Assembly: GCA_946537885.1 (NCBI GenBank)
Contig: CAMNGC010000002.1
Location: 62,001 to 126,000 of the forward strand
DNA length: 64,000 bases
Source: an uncultured Clostridia bacterium
GTDB taxonomy: Bacteria > Bacillota > Clostridia > Saccharofermentanales > Saccharofermentanaceae
Direction: 5' to 3'
The position numbers were made by a program, and so were the translations under genes. Under the pieces are notes generated by a model. It saw only the letters and a program-made list of their open reading frames with translations. It did not search any database and was not told where the DNA came from. The first letter of the stretch is position 1. Each line of letters starts with the position of its first letter. Below, piece by piece: positions 45,386-54,599 of this stretch.

Positions 45386-46560
45386 CAGTTCATCAATTCC
45401 TCAGCTATTTTTCTTGCATCTCTGTCTGCTTCCAATATGATATCAATACTCATGTTCTGTTTATGGGACATTAGATCGAATTTCTCACAAACTTCATAAA
45501 CGATCCTCTCAATATCAAGAAAAGCTATGCGTCCGTCAAGGAATGCGTATACAGCAACCTCATTGGCAGCATTCATCACAGCAGGCAGAAGACCACCCTT
45601 TCTTCCGGCTGAATAAGCCAGATCAAGAAGACGGAAAACATTTGTGTCACACTTCTCGAAAGTAAGATTGTTGCAGGCAGCATCAAAGGGATCAAACTCT
45701 TCCAGCAGCCTAGGTCCTCTCTCCGGATAGTAAAGAGCCACCATGATAGGCAGGATCATACTGGGCTTCCCCATCTGGGCAAGCACTGAGCCGTCTCTTA
45801 ACCTGATCATCGAATGTATGACACTCTGGGGATGTACTACAACGTCAACCTGATCAACACTCACTCCGAAAAGGTGTCCGGCCTCTATTACCTCAAGTCC
45901 TTTATTCATCATAGTCGAGGAATCTATCGTAATCTTACCGCCCATCTTCCATGTCGGATGATTGAGAGCTTTCTCAACTGTTACTTCGGCCAGCTGCTGT
46001 CTTGTCCATCCCCTGAAAGGTCCGCCGGATGCCGTTATCAGGATACGGTCAAGGTTCTCCCTCTTCTCTCCCCATAAGCACTGCCATATGGCGCAATGCT
46101 CGCTGTCAACAGGCAACAGTTCAACGCCCTGTTCCTTTACCAGAGGCATAATGACTTCCCCGCCTGCAACAAGTGTCTCTTTATTTGCCAGCGCGATATC
46201 CTTACCTTTTAGTATGGCGTCATATGTAGGCTTAAGCCCTGCAACGCCGACGATAGCCCCAAGGACAGTATCAGCTTCGTCGACTGTCGCAACTACAGAA
46301 GAAGCCTCCGGGCCGCAGATAAGCTCTGTCTTACCCTTATAGGACTTTTCGAAAAGGATCTGCTTCAACGCCGCCAGACTCTCATCATCGGCGACAGATG
46401 CGATCTTAGGAGTAAATTCAATGATCTGTTCTGCCAGAACATTAACATTTCTCCCACAGCTTAAAGCAACAACCTCAAAATCCCCGGGATTGTTACGTGC
46501 AACTTCAAGTGTCTGTGTACCGATCGAGCCGGTAGAACCTAAAACGGATAATTTACGCAT
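45385..46560 (-). CDS. dxr: 1-deoxy-D-xylulose 5-phosphate reductoisomerase
   Basis: A 391-residue NADPH-dependent enzyme, the committed step of the methylerythritol phosphate pathway. The NADPH loop VLGSTGSIGTQTLEV is at 6-20. The metal and substrate residues lie in VDSEHCAIWQ and the flexible loop TASGGPFRG near 186. HPTWKMGGKITIDSSTMMNKGLE follows. It lies 31 bases after cdsA and is fused in reading order with rseP. Confidence 0.97.
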   Translation of the reverse strand: MRKLSVLGSTGSIGTQTLEVARNNPGDFEVVALSCGRNVNVLAEQIIEFTPKIASVADDESLAALKQILFEKSYKGKTELICGPEASSVVATVDEADTVLGAIVGVAGLKPTYDAILKGKDIALANKETLVAGGEVIMPLVKEQGVELLPVDSEHCAIWQCLWGEKRENLDRILITASGGPFRGWTRQQLAEVTVEKALNHPTWKMGGKITIDSSTMMNKGLEVIEAGHLFGVSVDQVDVVVHPQSVIHSMIRLRDGSVLAQMGKPSMILPIMVALYYPERGPRLLEEFDPFDAACNNLTFEKCDTNVFRLLDLAYSAGRKGGLLPAVMNAANEVAVYAFLDGRIAFLDIERIVYEVCEKFDLMSHKQNMSIDIILEADRDARKIAEELMN

Positions 46561-46591
46561 ATTGAGATTTTAATCCATTCTGTATGAAATA

Positions 46592-47455
46592 TTATGTGAA
46601 ATACATGGCAATAAGAGCGAGAAGAACGCCTGTCGGAACCGTAAAGAATACGCTGTCAAACCTGTCGAGCATGCCCCCGTGTCCCGGAAAGATCTTGCCG
46701 TAATCCTTGATACCGACTCTTCTTTTAACAAGAGACGCCAGCCAGTCTCCCAGCTGAGACATAACAGAGATCATAAAGCCGAGAACAAAAGCCATTACCG
46801 TAAAGGCAATCTTATTGATAGAGATATCAACCATATCGTAGATTACGATATCAAAATAGACAGCTATGGCAACAGCGCAGCATATAGCACCGCCAATGCA
46901 GCCTTCCCATGTCTTCTTAGGACTGATATGAGGTACGATCTTGTGCTTGCCTAATGTTACACCCGTAAAGTATGCAAATACGTCAGATACCCATGCAGAT
47001 GCAAGAGCAGGGATCATATAGAACCAACCATGCTCCGGAAGAGCCGTAACTGCACTGAGGCAAAACATCGGGAAGCTGATATAGAGGAATGTGGCTGCCG
47101 TTATCAGACCATCATGAAGGTGATTACCTTCCTTACGGAAGATGGATGGAATTATCACGCATGCCATGGCAAATAAAAGGGCCGTTATAGCATACAGACA
47201 GATCGCTGACCAGAGCTTAAGATCCATAAAATAAGCTGTAAGGAAAACAGCTAAAGTCATAATGGCGCCCACATTGATAAGCGGCACGGAAGGCTCCATC
47301 TGCCCGGCTTTAAGAGCTTTGATCATCTCATTAAAAGCTACTGCTCCGACTATCACGGCAAAAGCCGTCATGATCAGGGGGAACCAATAGGCCGGCACAA
47401 CAAATGCCAACACGCCCAGTGTGAAGAAAAAGCCTGTAATGATCCTTTGTTTCAT
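46592..47455 (-). CDS. cdsA: Phosphatidate cytidylyltransferase
   Basis: A 287-residue polytopic membrane enzyme that makes CDP-diacylglycerol for phospholipid synthesis. About eight membrane helices are visible. The CDS signature is in the C-terminal third: SQLGDWLASLVKRRVGIKDYG then FPGHGGMLDRFDSV, preceded by SPKKTWEG. The ATG at 47455 is preferred over a TTG one codon earlier, because GGAGG lies 7 bases upstream. It overlaps the uppS stop by one base (TGATG). Confidence 0.95.
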   Translation of the reverse strand: MKQRIITGFFFTLGVLAFVVPAYWFPLIMTAFAVIVGAVAFNEMIKALKAGQMEPSVPLINVGAIMTLAVFLTAYFMDLKLWSAICLYAITALLFAMACVIIPSIFRKEGNHLHDGLITAATFLYISFPMFCLSAVTALPEHGWFYMIPALASAWVSDVFAYFTGVTLGKHKIVPHISPKKTWEGCIGGAICCAVAIAVYFDIVIYDMVDISINKIAFTVMAFVLGFMISVMSQLGDWLASLVKRRVGIKDYGKIFPGHGGMLDRFDSVFFTVPTGVLLALIAMYFT

Positions 47456-48210
47456 CAATGATCCTCCTTGCTAAGTCCGCCGAATCTGCGGTCACGCCTG
47501 CCATAATCCTTAAAAGCCTGAGTCAGATCATTATAGCTGAAATCCGGCCATAACACCTCGGATACCCAGAATTCTGAATAAGCCGACTCCCACAACAGGA
47601 AGTTAGACAGTCTCATCTCACCGCTTGGTCTTATTATCAGCTCGGGATCCGGTACATCCGGCAGATACATATGCGCAGCGATGGTCTGCTCGCTTATGTC
47701 ATCCGGCTCGATCTTTCCTTCTTTAACTTCCTGACCGATCTTTCTTACTGCATACTCGAGCTCACGTCGGCCACCGTAGTTAAGGGCAACTATTAACTGC
47801 ATTCTCTTACGGTTCTTGGATCTCTCCTCCGCCTCACGGCAAACTTCGCGGTTGGCTTCAGGAAGAGACTCGATATCACCTGTGAACCTGACTCTGATAT
47901 CCTCCTCGGCAAGCTCAGGATCATACTTATTGAAAAACTCTATAAATAGTTTCATCAGCTGATCCACCTCATCCTCAGGGCGAGACCAATTCTCTGTAGA
48001 GAAAGCGTATACCGTAAGGTATTTAACGCCATAATTACAGCAGTTCCTTACCAGCTCCTTTAAGTTCTCGGCTCCGGCCCTGTGACCGGCACTTCTCGGA
48101 AGCATGCGCTTTCTTGCCCATCTTCCGTTACCGTCCATGATAACTCCGAGTGATACGGGAACCTTTAGTTCTGAAGTATCGTAAGTCTTCTTTTGACCGA
48201 ATAATGCCAT
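47455..48210 (-). CDS. uppS: Undecaprenyl diphosphate synthase
   Basis: A 251-residue cis-prenyltransferase that makes the C55 lipid carrier for cell-wall and polymer export. Motifs are VIMDGNGRWARKR near residue 25, GHRAGAENL, YAFSTENWSRP, and RPSGEMRLSNFLLWES near 195. The start at 48210 follows a perfect AAGGAGG; an earlier in-frame start lacks one. It sits behind an intra-operon hairpin terminator after frr, so its level may be set below that of frr. Confidence 0.96.
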   Translation of the reverse strand: MALFGQKKTYDTSELKVPVSLGVIMDGNGRWARKRMLPRSAGHRAGAENLKELVRNCCNYGVKYLTVYAFSTENWSRPEDEVDQLMKLFIEFFNKYDPELAEEDIRVRFTGDIESLPEANREVCREAEERSKNRKRMQLIVALNYGGRRELEYAVRKIGQEVKEGKIEPDDISEQTIAAHMYLPDVPDPELIIRPSGEMRLSNFLLWESAYSEFWVSEVLWPDFSYNDLTQAFKDYGRRDRRFGGLSKEDH

Positions 48211-48226
48211 AAAACCTCCTTTGGCA

Positions 48227-48258
48227 GAAAAGAAGCGAAGCTTTGGCAACTTCGCTTC
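48227..48258 (-). terminator. Intra-operon terminator between frr and uppS
   Basis: A perfect 9-bp stem (GAAGCGAAG at 48232-48240, CTTCGCTTC at 48250-48258) has a 9-base loop and only four or five T on the minus side. It is probably leaky, since uppS follows within 20 bases with its own strong binding site. Confidence 0.6.
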
Positions 48259-48288
48259 CGTAGACTTGATCCAACACAGGATGCGAGA

Positions 48289-48855
48289 TCAGATCTCCAT
48301 CAATTCCTTTTCCTTATCAGAGCAGGTATCTTCTACCTTCTTAACATACTTGTCAGTAATCTTCTGAACCTTCTCCTCATATTCCTTGAGGGAATCATCT
48401 GTCAATTCCTTCTTCTTGTTTGCAGCTCTCATCTTATCAATGGCATCGCGTCTTATATTACGAACTGCAACCTTTGTCTCTTCACCATAGGACTTAACCT
48501 GCTTAACCAGATCCTTACGCCTCTCCTCTGTAAGAATAGGGAAAACGAGTCTGATGATCTTTCCGTCATTGGTAGGTGTAATACCAAGATCAGAGGACTG
48601 AATAGCACGCTCGATCTCCTTGAGCATTGAAGGATCCCATGGTGCCAGGGTGATCATCCTGGCTTCAGGAACCTGAATATTGGCAACAGCATTTAGAGGT
48701 GACGGTGAACCGTAATAATCAACTGTTATACGATCAAGAACGTGGGGATTAGCTCTTCCCGCTCTTATGGCGTTAAGATTCTCCTGCAGATTGCTGATCG
48801 CTTTATCCATCTTGCCTTCTACCTGATCATAATCATTCTTTGTAATCTCTATCAT
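48289..48855 (-). CDS. frr: Ribosome recycling factor
   Basis: A 188-residue factor that, with EF-G, splits the post-termination ribosome. The family pattern is clear: MDKAISNLQENLNAIRAGRANP, the DYYGSPSPLNAVANI loop domain, EARMITLAPWDPSMLKEIE, and the charged C-terminal helices. Length is standard. It follows pyrH by 26 bases with an AGGAGG before the ATG, in the canonical pyrH-frr order. Confidence 0.97.
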   Translation of the reverse strand: MIEITKNDYDQVEGKMDKAISNLQENLNAIRAGRANPHVLDRITVDYYGSPSPLNAVANIQVPEARMITLAPWDPSMLKEIERAIQSSDLGITPTNDGKIIRLVFPILTEERRKDLVKQVKSYGEETKVAVRNIRRDAIDKMRAANKKKELTDDSLKEYEEKVQKITDKYVKKVEDTCSDKEKELMEI

Positions 48856-48881
48856 ATTCTTATCCTCCTTGTCAGCTTCGC

Positions 48882-49589
48882 TTATTCTACAAGTGTTCCG
48901 AGATTCTCTCCCTTTACGATCCTTACGATGTTATCGGGATCTTCCATGGAGAAAACCAATATCTTGGTATTATTATCACGGCAAAGAGCAGCCGCCGTTG
49001 CATCCATGACCTTAAGATTACTCTTAAGCACTTCGTCATGTGTAACTTTCTCATACCTCTTGGCATCAGGATAGATCTTGGGATCCTTATCATATACACC
49101 GTCAACCATGGTAGCCTTAAGGAAAACATCGGCACCGATCTCAGTTGCTCTTAAAGCAGCGCCGGTATCAGTGGAAAAGTAAGGATTACCTGTACCGCAG
49201 GCAAAGATAACGATCCTTCCCTTCTCAAGATGTCTTACTGCTCTTTTTCTGATATAGGGCTCTGCCATCTGTCTTACTTCAACAGCAGAAAGAACTCTCG
49301 TAACAGCTCCATGCTGTTCGAGCGCATCCGATAAAGCGAGAGCATTCATCAGAGTGGCCAGCATTCCCATATGGTCAGCCGTAACACGATCCATCTTCTC
49401 GGAAGATCTTCCGCGCCAGAAGTTTCCTCCTCCAACAACTACTCCGACCTCAACTCCGAGATCTGATACTTCCTTGATCTTAGCTGTGATCTGGGATACG
49501 ACCTCATCATTGATACCTACCTTCTTATCGCCTGCGAGAGCTTCTCCCGAGAGCTTAAGAAGGATCCTTTTGTATTTCACTTCTGACAT
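48882..49589 (-). CDS. pyrH: Uridylate kinase
   Basis: A 235-residue UMP kinase of the amino-acid kinase fold. It has [14 protein letters not shown] at the start, [12 protein letters not shown] near 53, the acceptor motif [14 protein letters not shown], and [20 protein letters not shown] near 133. The ATG at 49589 follows ACGGAGG by 7 bases; a longer upstream reading frame has no support. A strong terminator precedes it, so it may have its own promoter in the 130-base gap, although I could not fix one. Confidence 0.96.
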   Translation of the reverse strand: MSEVKYKRILLKLSGEALAGDKKVGINDEVVSQITAKIKEVSDLGVEVGVVVGGGNFWRGRSSEKMDRVTADHMGMLATLMNALALSDALEQHGAVTRVLSAVEVRQMAEPYIRKRAVRHLEKGRIVIFACGTGNPYFSTDTGAALRATEIGADVFLKATMVDGVYDKDPKIYPDAKRYEKVTHDEVLKSNLKVMDATAAALCRDNNTKILVFSMEDPDNIVRIVKGENLGTLVE

Positions 49590-49718
49590 ATGTGATCCTC
49601 CGTATAATTCTTCTTTATATTTTAACGATAAAGTTCTCTTAATAAAAGGGAAAATTAACAACTGTCATAAAAACTTCGAAAAGAGCTTTTTCGATAAATA
49701 CGCGATATTTTCCGACAT

Positions 49719-49752
49719 AAAAAAGGACTGTCCTTCGCAAAGAACAGTCCTT
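49719..49752 (-). terminator. Terminator between tsf and pyrH
   Basis: A perfect 9-bp stem (AAGGACTGT at 49723-49731, ACAGTCCTT at 49744-49752) is followed on the minus strand by a run of T ending near 49719. It lies 22 bases past tsf and should limit readthrough into pyrH. Confidence 0.87.
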
Positions 49753-49773
49753 CGTATGGATCTTCAATCAGAA

Positions 49774-50712
49774 TCAGAGACCTGCCTGCTTCATTACCTC
49801 GGCAGCAAAATCATCTTCCTTCTTCTCGATACCTTCACCGAGCTGATAGCGTGTAAATGCTACAACAGAAAGCTCTGTGCCAAGCTCCTTGGAAACAGAA
49901 GCAATGTACTGAGCAACTGTCATGGAATCATCCTTAACATACTCCTGATCTACGAGAACGTTGAGCTTGTAGAAGTTCTTGATCTGACCGGGAACGATCC
50001 TGTCAGCGATGATCTTCTCAGGCTTGCCCTCTTCGAGAGCCTTATTTGTAATGATCTCGATCTCCTTGTCAAGCTCTGTCTGGGGAACCTCAGACTCCTC
50101 AACCCAGTTAGGGTTGGAAGCGGCGATCTGCATACCGATATTCTTAGCGAAAGTCTTATAAGCGTCAGATGTGATAACTGCATCATCACCGGTTACGATC
50201 TCCATGAGAACACCAACCTTACCACCCATGTGGATATAGGACTCAACAGAACCGTTACCTGCAACCTCGTATCTTACGAATCTTCTTACGGAAGTATTCT
50301 CACCGAGATCAGCGATAGCTTCCTTTGTAAAGACCTCAACCGTCTTGGACTCGTCTGTGTTCAGGCCCTGAGCAAGAAGCTCGGAAATATCAGCAGGCTT
50401 CTTAGCCATGATGTGGTTGCTGATAGCTGCAGCAAAGTTCTTGAACTTGTCTGTGTTTGCAGCGAAGTCTGTCTCTACGTTTACTTCAACAAGACAGCCG
50501 CTCTTGCGGTCATCTGCGATGAGAGAATTAACTGCACCCTCTGCAGCTACACGGCTGGACTTCTTCTCAGCCTTAGCCATACCCTTCTCACGAAGCCATG
50601 CCTTAGCCTTCTCCATATCACCGTCGGACTCTGTGAGAGCCTTCTTGCAATCCATAATTCCGCAATCTGTCAGTTCGCGGAGTTCTTTAACCTGTTGTGC
50701 TGTAATAGCCAT
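49774..50712 (-). CDS. tsf: Elongation factor Ts
   Basis: A 312-residue nucleotide exchange factor for EF-Tu. The N-terminal UBA-like domain reads VKELRELTDCGIMDCKKAL, followed by the conserved WLREKGMAKAEKK and VEVNVETDFAANTDKFK. Two dimerisation subdomains make up the rest. The start at 50712 has TTGGAGG 7-8 bases upstream and begins MAITAQQ, as in homologues. It lies 32 bases after rpsB. Confidence 0.97.
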   Translation of the reverse strand: MAITAQQVKELRELTDCGIMDCKKALTESDGDMEKAKAWLREKGMAKAEKKSSRVAAEGAVNSLIADDRKSGCLVEVNVETDFAANTDKFKNFAAAISNHIMAKKPADISELLAQGLNTDESKTVEVFTKEAIADLGENTSVRRFVRYEVAGNGSVESYIHMGGKVGVLMEIVTGDDAVITSDAYKTFAKNIGMQIAASNPNWVEESEVPQTELDKEIEIITNKALEEGKPEKIIADRIVPGQIKNFYKLNVLVDQEYVKDDSMTVAQYIASVSKELGTELSVVAFTRYQLGEGIEKKEDDFAAEVMKQAGL

Positions 50713-50744
50713 GAATCTTTCCTCCAAATTCTATATAGTGATGA

Positions 50745-51530
50745 TCACTCCTCAGCGGGAACTTCCTCTGCCTCAGCGATCTCCTCGATGGACTCAGCTG
50801 CCTCAGCTGCCTCCTCAGCAGCAACGGCATCAGCCTCTGTCTCAAAGGTCTCACCCTGATGAGCCTCGATAACTGCATCAGCCATCTTGCCTGCGATAAG
50901 CTTAACTGCACGGATAGCATCATCATTACCGGGGATTACATAATCAACTTCGTCAGGATCGCAGTTTGTATCAACAATAGCAATGATCGGGATATTAAGT
51001 CTTCTTGCCTCAGCTACAGCGAGGTGCTCCTTCTTTGTATCAACAACAAAGAGAGCTGCAGGAAGCTTATTCATACCTACGATACCACCGAGGTTCTTAT
51101 CAAGCTTCTCCATCTCGAGCTTAAGGCGAGCAACTTCCTTCTTGGGACGGATATCAAAAGAGCCGTCCTCTTCCATAGCGCGGAGCTCAAGAAGTCTTGC
51201 AACTCTGGTCTTGATTGTCTTGTAGTTTGTGAGAGTACCGCCGAGCCATCTGTTGTTAACATAGAACTGGCCACAACGCTGAGCCTCTTCCTTGATGGAC
51301 TCCTGTGCCTGCTTCTTTGTACCTACGAAAAGGATATCTCCCTGGGAAGCGAGTTCCTTCATTGCCTCGTAAGCCTCGTCAACCTTCTTTACCGTCTTCT
51401 GCAGGTCGATGATGTGGATCGTGTTACGCTCTGTGAAGATGTACTCCTTCATCTTAGGGTTCCAACGACGTGTCTGGTGACCGAAGTGTACACCTGCTTC
51501 CAGAAGCTGCTTCATTAAAATAACTGACAT
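50745..51530 (-). CDS. rpsB: 30S ribosomal protein S2
   Basis: A 261-residue small-subunit protein. Family signatures are [22 protein letters not shown] near residue 6 and the second motif [19 protein letters not shown] near 157. [23 protein letters not shown] follows. The last 30 residues are an Ala/Glu-rich acidic tail ending VPAEE, like the tail on the S1 domain protein in this window. An AAGGAGG lies 9 bases before the ATG. Confidence 0.97.
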   Translation of the reverse strand: MSVILMKQLLEAGVHFGHQTRRWNPKMKEYIFTERNTIHIIDLQKTVKKVDEAYEAMKELASQGDILFVGTKKQAQESIKEEAQRCGQFYVNNRWLGGTLTNYKTIKTRVARLLELRAMEEDGSFDIRPKKEVARLKLEMEKLDKNLGGIVGMNKLPAALFVVDTKKEHLAVAEARRLNIPIIAIVDTNCDPDEVDYVIPGNDDAIRAVKLIAGKMADAVIEAHQGETFETEADAVAAEEAAEAAESIEEIAEAEEVPAEE

Positions 51531-51546
51531 AAAAAAATTCCTCCTT

Positions 51547-51569
51547 GTTAGTACTTCCGCAGTGCTAAC
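51547..51569 (-). promoter_or_regulatory. Hairpin just upstream of the rpsB ribosome binding site
   Basis: A 9-base inverted repeat (47-55 and 61-69 of this 51.5-kb position, one mismatch on the minus strand) abuts the AAGGAGG of rpsB. rpsB leaders are often autoregulated by S2, so this is a candidate, but no known S2 motif was confirmed. Confidence 0.3.
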
Positions 51570-51708
51570 TCCCGTTTCAATATCTAGTCAGGGAGCACAA
51601 AAAGACACACTGCGTGATTTTTATGCTGAATAAGTTTATCAGAAGCACAAAATAATAGCAACATCAAATATTTTCGCTTTATGAAGTAATCTTATCCTCG
51701 AAAAGTAG

Positions 51709-51714
51709 TATCAT
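51709..51714 (+). promoter_or_regulatory. Candidate -10 element of the dipeptidase gene
   Basis: TATCAT, inside GTAGTATCATA, lies 25 bases before the ATG and would give a leader of about 18 bases. It matches the box before the aminotransferase at 17586-17596. No -35 is recognisable. Confidence 0.35.
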
Positions 51715-51738
51715 AAAGAAAAAAGATCGGAGAATAAT

Positions 51739-53037
51739 ATGTCACTAACATCATATCAAACAGAGTTTCTTCATAAGATACTCTCAATAGCAAGTGTCGG
51801 ATCAATAGCCGAGGAGGGCGCTCCCTATGGCAGAAAGTCCCGTGAAGTCTTAGATTGCTTTCTAAAAGAAGCTCAAGAGACCGGCTTCAAGACCGGTATC
51901 ATCGATGATAAGGTCGGCTGGGTTGAATTTGGTTCCGGAGATCGTCTCATAGGTATTGTCTGTCACTTAGATGTAGTTCCCGAGGGAAGCGGATGGTCAA
52001 GCGATCCTTTCGTCCCGACATACAAGGACGGGGCTATTTACTGCCGCGGCATCGTTGATGATAAAGGGCCTGCCTGTGCGGCTTTCTTCGCAATGAAGGA
52101 TCTTCTCGACAATGTTGTCGAACCCAAGGCCAGGATCCGTCTTATCCTCGGAACAGATGAAGAAAGAAGCTGCGACTGTGTTGAGACATATGCGGCAAAG
52201 GGCGAGATCCCTGACTTTGCCATCACTCCTGATGCAGAATTTCCCGTAATCTATGCCGAGAAAGGCATTCTCCATGTAAAGATCTCTGACCCCCGCAGTT
52301 CAGATGCCTGCGCCTACGGCGGCGAAGCAGCAAATATGGTTCCGGCAGAAGCCCTTTTCGAGCTTGATCAGTTAAAGCTCAGTGCCAAGGGTAAGATGGC
52401 ACATGCATCAAAACCCGAACTGGGAATAAATGCAATCGATGCCCTGCCCGGACTTATGAGAGCTCAAGCTCTTAACATCGACAACTACCCTCTTCTCGCC
52501 TTCGTCGAGAACTACATGACATCCGGTGATCACGTATCATTAACCGGCTGTGACATAAAGGATGAATCAGGCGAATTGACAGCCAATACCGGAATACTGA
52601 GACTTGATAAAAAGGGCGGTTACATTGTAATAGACATCAGATACCCGGTAACAGCTTCACTTGATGACATAATGGCACATATAACTGATGCTGCACATAA
52701 TTACGGCCTTAATGCAGAGATCACAAGTCATATGGGGCCTCTTTTCAAGGATCGTAACAGCAGCAGCGTAGCAGTACTTACCGATATCTGGAAATCACAT
52801 ATGAACAGATTCTCCGGCTATAAGCCTGAATATGCATCCTTATATGCAGAACCTGTTGCAATAGGCGGAGGAACATACGCCAGACATATGCCCAATACGA
52901 TCGCTTTCGGTGTGCAGACACCCTGGCAGGAGGATCAGTGCCACCAGGCAGATGAACATATGAATATTAATGATTTCATCGAGTGTATCGAGATCCTGAA
53001 AGAAGCGATCCTTAAGTTATCTTCATCCGGATCCTGA
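51739..53037 (+). CDS. M20 family dipeptidase (PepV/Sapep-like)
   Basis: A 432-residue dinuclear zinc dipeptidase. The first metal ligands are in VCHLDVVPEGSGW near residue 78, followed by GIVDDKGP near 113 (bridging Asp) and TDEERSCDC near 146 with the catalytic Glu pair. A lid domain occupies the middle, and the final ligand His is in GGGTYARHMPN near 376. It probably splits broad dipeptides in the cytosol. It is transcribed alone and ends 2 bases from the convergent NlpC/P60 gene. Confidence 0.88.
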   Translation: MSLTSYQTEFLHKILSIASVGSIAEEGAPYGRKSREVLDCFLKEAQETGFKTGIIDDKVGWVEFGSGDRLIGIVCHLDVVPEGSGWSSDPFVPTYKDGAIYCRGIVDDKGPACAAFFAMKDLLDNVVEPKARIRLILGTDEERSCDCVETYAAKGEIPDFAITPDAEFPVIYAEKGILHVKISDPRSSDACAYGGEAANMVPAEALFELDQLKLSAKGKMAHASKPELGINAIDALPGLMRAQALNIDNYPLLAFVENYMTSGDHVSLTGCDIKDESGELTANTGILRLDKKGGYIVIDIRYPVTASLDDIMAHITDAAHNYGLNAEITSHMGPLFKDRNSSSVAVLTDIWKSHMNRFSGYKPEYASLYAEPVAIGGGTYARHMPNTIAFGVQTPWQEDQCHQADEHMNINDFIECIEILKEAILKLSSSGS

Positions 53038-53039
53038 GG

Positions 53040-54500
53040 TCAGATAAACCTTCTTATGGTAACTACGCTTCCCATAGGATATGAGGAAGTGATGACTCCC
53101 TGCCTGGAATTAGAAGCGTGGATACAGGTTCCGTTGCCGAGATAAAGGCTGACATGATCAATGTAACCGTCGGAATTATAGTCATGACACATAACGTCTC
53201 CGCACTGGATGGAGCCGGCATCAACTGCCGTTCCCAAAGCAGCAATATCAGCCGCATTATGAGGAAGTGTTATGCCATAGTAGTTCGCCATTACATAAGA
53301 TACAAAACCGGAACAGTCAAATGCCGCAGGACTGGCACAGCCATACTGATAAGGTGTTCCTACAAACTGAAGACAATAGGATGCAAAATCACTGTAGCTG
53401 ACAGGCTCTTCCGCAGCCGTCTCTTCCGCCGGCTCGGCATTAGCAGTCTCCTCATTTGTCTCAGTATTCTCTTCAGGAGTTGAAGCTGTCTCTTCAACAG
53501 GAGCCGGAACAGGGGTAGGCTCAGGCAGGCTGTCCCAAGTAAGCTCAGCCTTTACATAATTGCCACCCGATGTTCTGTACCATCCGTTTGAAGTAAGAGC
53601 CACTACATCTATAGGATCTCTTGTAGCGAGCACCGTAACAAGAGGATTATCCGTTCCGGGACCGGTTCTGACATTAAGCTCACAGGAAGCATATACAGTA
53701 GCAACATGTTCGGTCTCATCTATAGCCGGCGCAGGCGCAGCTGTAGGAGCGGGAGTCGGACTATCAGTAGGAACAGGAGTTACTGTTGCAGCGGGGATCA
53801 CTTCTACAGGATCATTATTCTCGGTCTGCTCTTCATCCGCCTGCGTCTCTTCCGCTTCATCTACGATCTCAGGCTCCTCATCGCTTAATAAAGACGATAA
53901 GATATAACCTGTCTGCCCTTCAGCTGTTCTGATATAAGACCACTCTGAGCCGTAAGATATCCTGATGATACGGCTGTCCTTTTGGATCGAGGTAACTATG
54001 TCATTTTCGATACCGGGACCGGATCGTAAATTCGCGAGGGATACAGCTATCCAATAAGGCTTGCCGTCATGAGTAAACTCCGCTACATCAACCAGTTCCT
54101 CAGGCACTCCCAAGGCATTGTCGGAAGCGGTTACATGGTATGTATTGCGATTTAATGCGCCGGAATCGGATTTGACCCGCGGCTTAAGTTCAAGATATGA
54201 AACCCTGCGGCCGGCAGAAGAATAATTCGACCCGGCATCCGGCACAGTCTCTTCAGATGAGCTGGCAGGAACAGGAGTCGGGCTCAGATCACCTCTCTGA
54301 GCAGCAGAGAGATCTGCAGCAGTAATTGTACTTATAGAACACTGAAGAGAGATCCGCTCGTTCTTGCCTGCATCAGTAAATTTATAGGCAGAGATGACCG
54401 CGAGAGCACCGGCTGTCAGCGCCAGGCTCTTGAGGAAGATATAAGCGACAGTCTTAGGCTGATCATCGCCTTTTTTCTTCTTTGCATTTGGATTCCTCAA
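53040..54500 (-). CDS. SH3b-SH3b-NlpC/P60 cell-wall hydrolase
   Basis: A 486-residue exported or membrane-tethered peptidoglycan endopeptidase. A basic N terminus and one helix (about 18-38) come first. SH3b wall-binding domains lie at about 147-205 (LANLRSGPGIENDIVTSI) and 266-322 (ELNVRTGPGTDNPLV), joined by acidic and Pro/Thr linkers. A C-terminal NlpC/P60 domain starts at about 366, with the triad Cys396 (AFDCSGF), His449 and His461. The start is a TTG at 54498-54500, chosen because AGGAGG lies 7 bases upstream. Enzymes of this type cut the D-Glu to diamino acid bond. Confidence 0.9.
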   Translation of the reverse strand: MRNPNAKKKKGDDQPKTVAYIFLKSLALTAGALAVISAYKFTDAGKNERISLQCSISTITAADLSAAQRGDLSPTPVPASSSEETVPDAGSNYSSAGRRVSYLELKPRVKSDSGALNRNTYHVTASDNALGVPEELVDVAEFTHDGKPYWIAVSLANLRSGPGIENDIVTSIQKDSRIIRISYGSEWSYIRTAEGQTGYILSSLLSDEEPEIVDEAEETQADEEQTENNDPVEVIPAATVTPVPTDSPTPAPTAAPAPAIDETEHVATVYASCELNVRTGPGTDNPLVTVLATRDPIDVVALTSNGWYRTSGGNYVKAELTWDSLPEPTPVPAPVEETASTPEENTETNEETANAEPAEETAAEEPVSYSDFASYCLQFVGTPYQYGCASPAAFDCSGFVSYVMANYYGITLPHNAADIAALGTAVDAGSIQCGDVMCHDYNSDGYIDHVSLYLGNGTCIHASNSRQGVITSSYPMGSVVTIRRFI

Positions 54501-54526
54501 AACACGTCCTCCTGTCTCTTACTGAG

Positions 54527-54532
54527 ATTATA
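54527..54532 (-). promoter_or_regulatory. Candidate -10 element of the NlpC/P60 gene
   Basis: A perfect TATAAT on the minus strand, 27 bases before the TTG start. A TTGAC occurs only 13 bases upstream, too close for a normal -35, so recognition may rely on the -10 or another factor. Confidence 0.4.
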
Positions 54533-54599
54533 CGTGAGTTAAAGAGTCAAAACACGGCAAAAGTCGGGCTAAATCACATGATGTAATAGACTTGTAATA

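Noticed and set aside
49590..49661. Longer pyrH start 24 codons upstream
   Set aside because: The family sequence begins at the later ATG, which has a strong GGAGG; the extension is AT-rich leader sequence.
49354..50859. A 501-codon plus-strand open frame opposite pyrH and tsf
   Set aside because: It is antisense to two well-identified genes, has no plausible binding site or family motifs, and reflects their codon bias.
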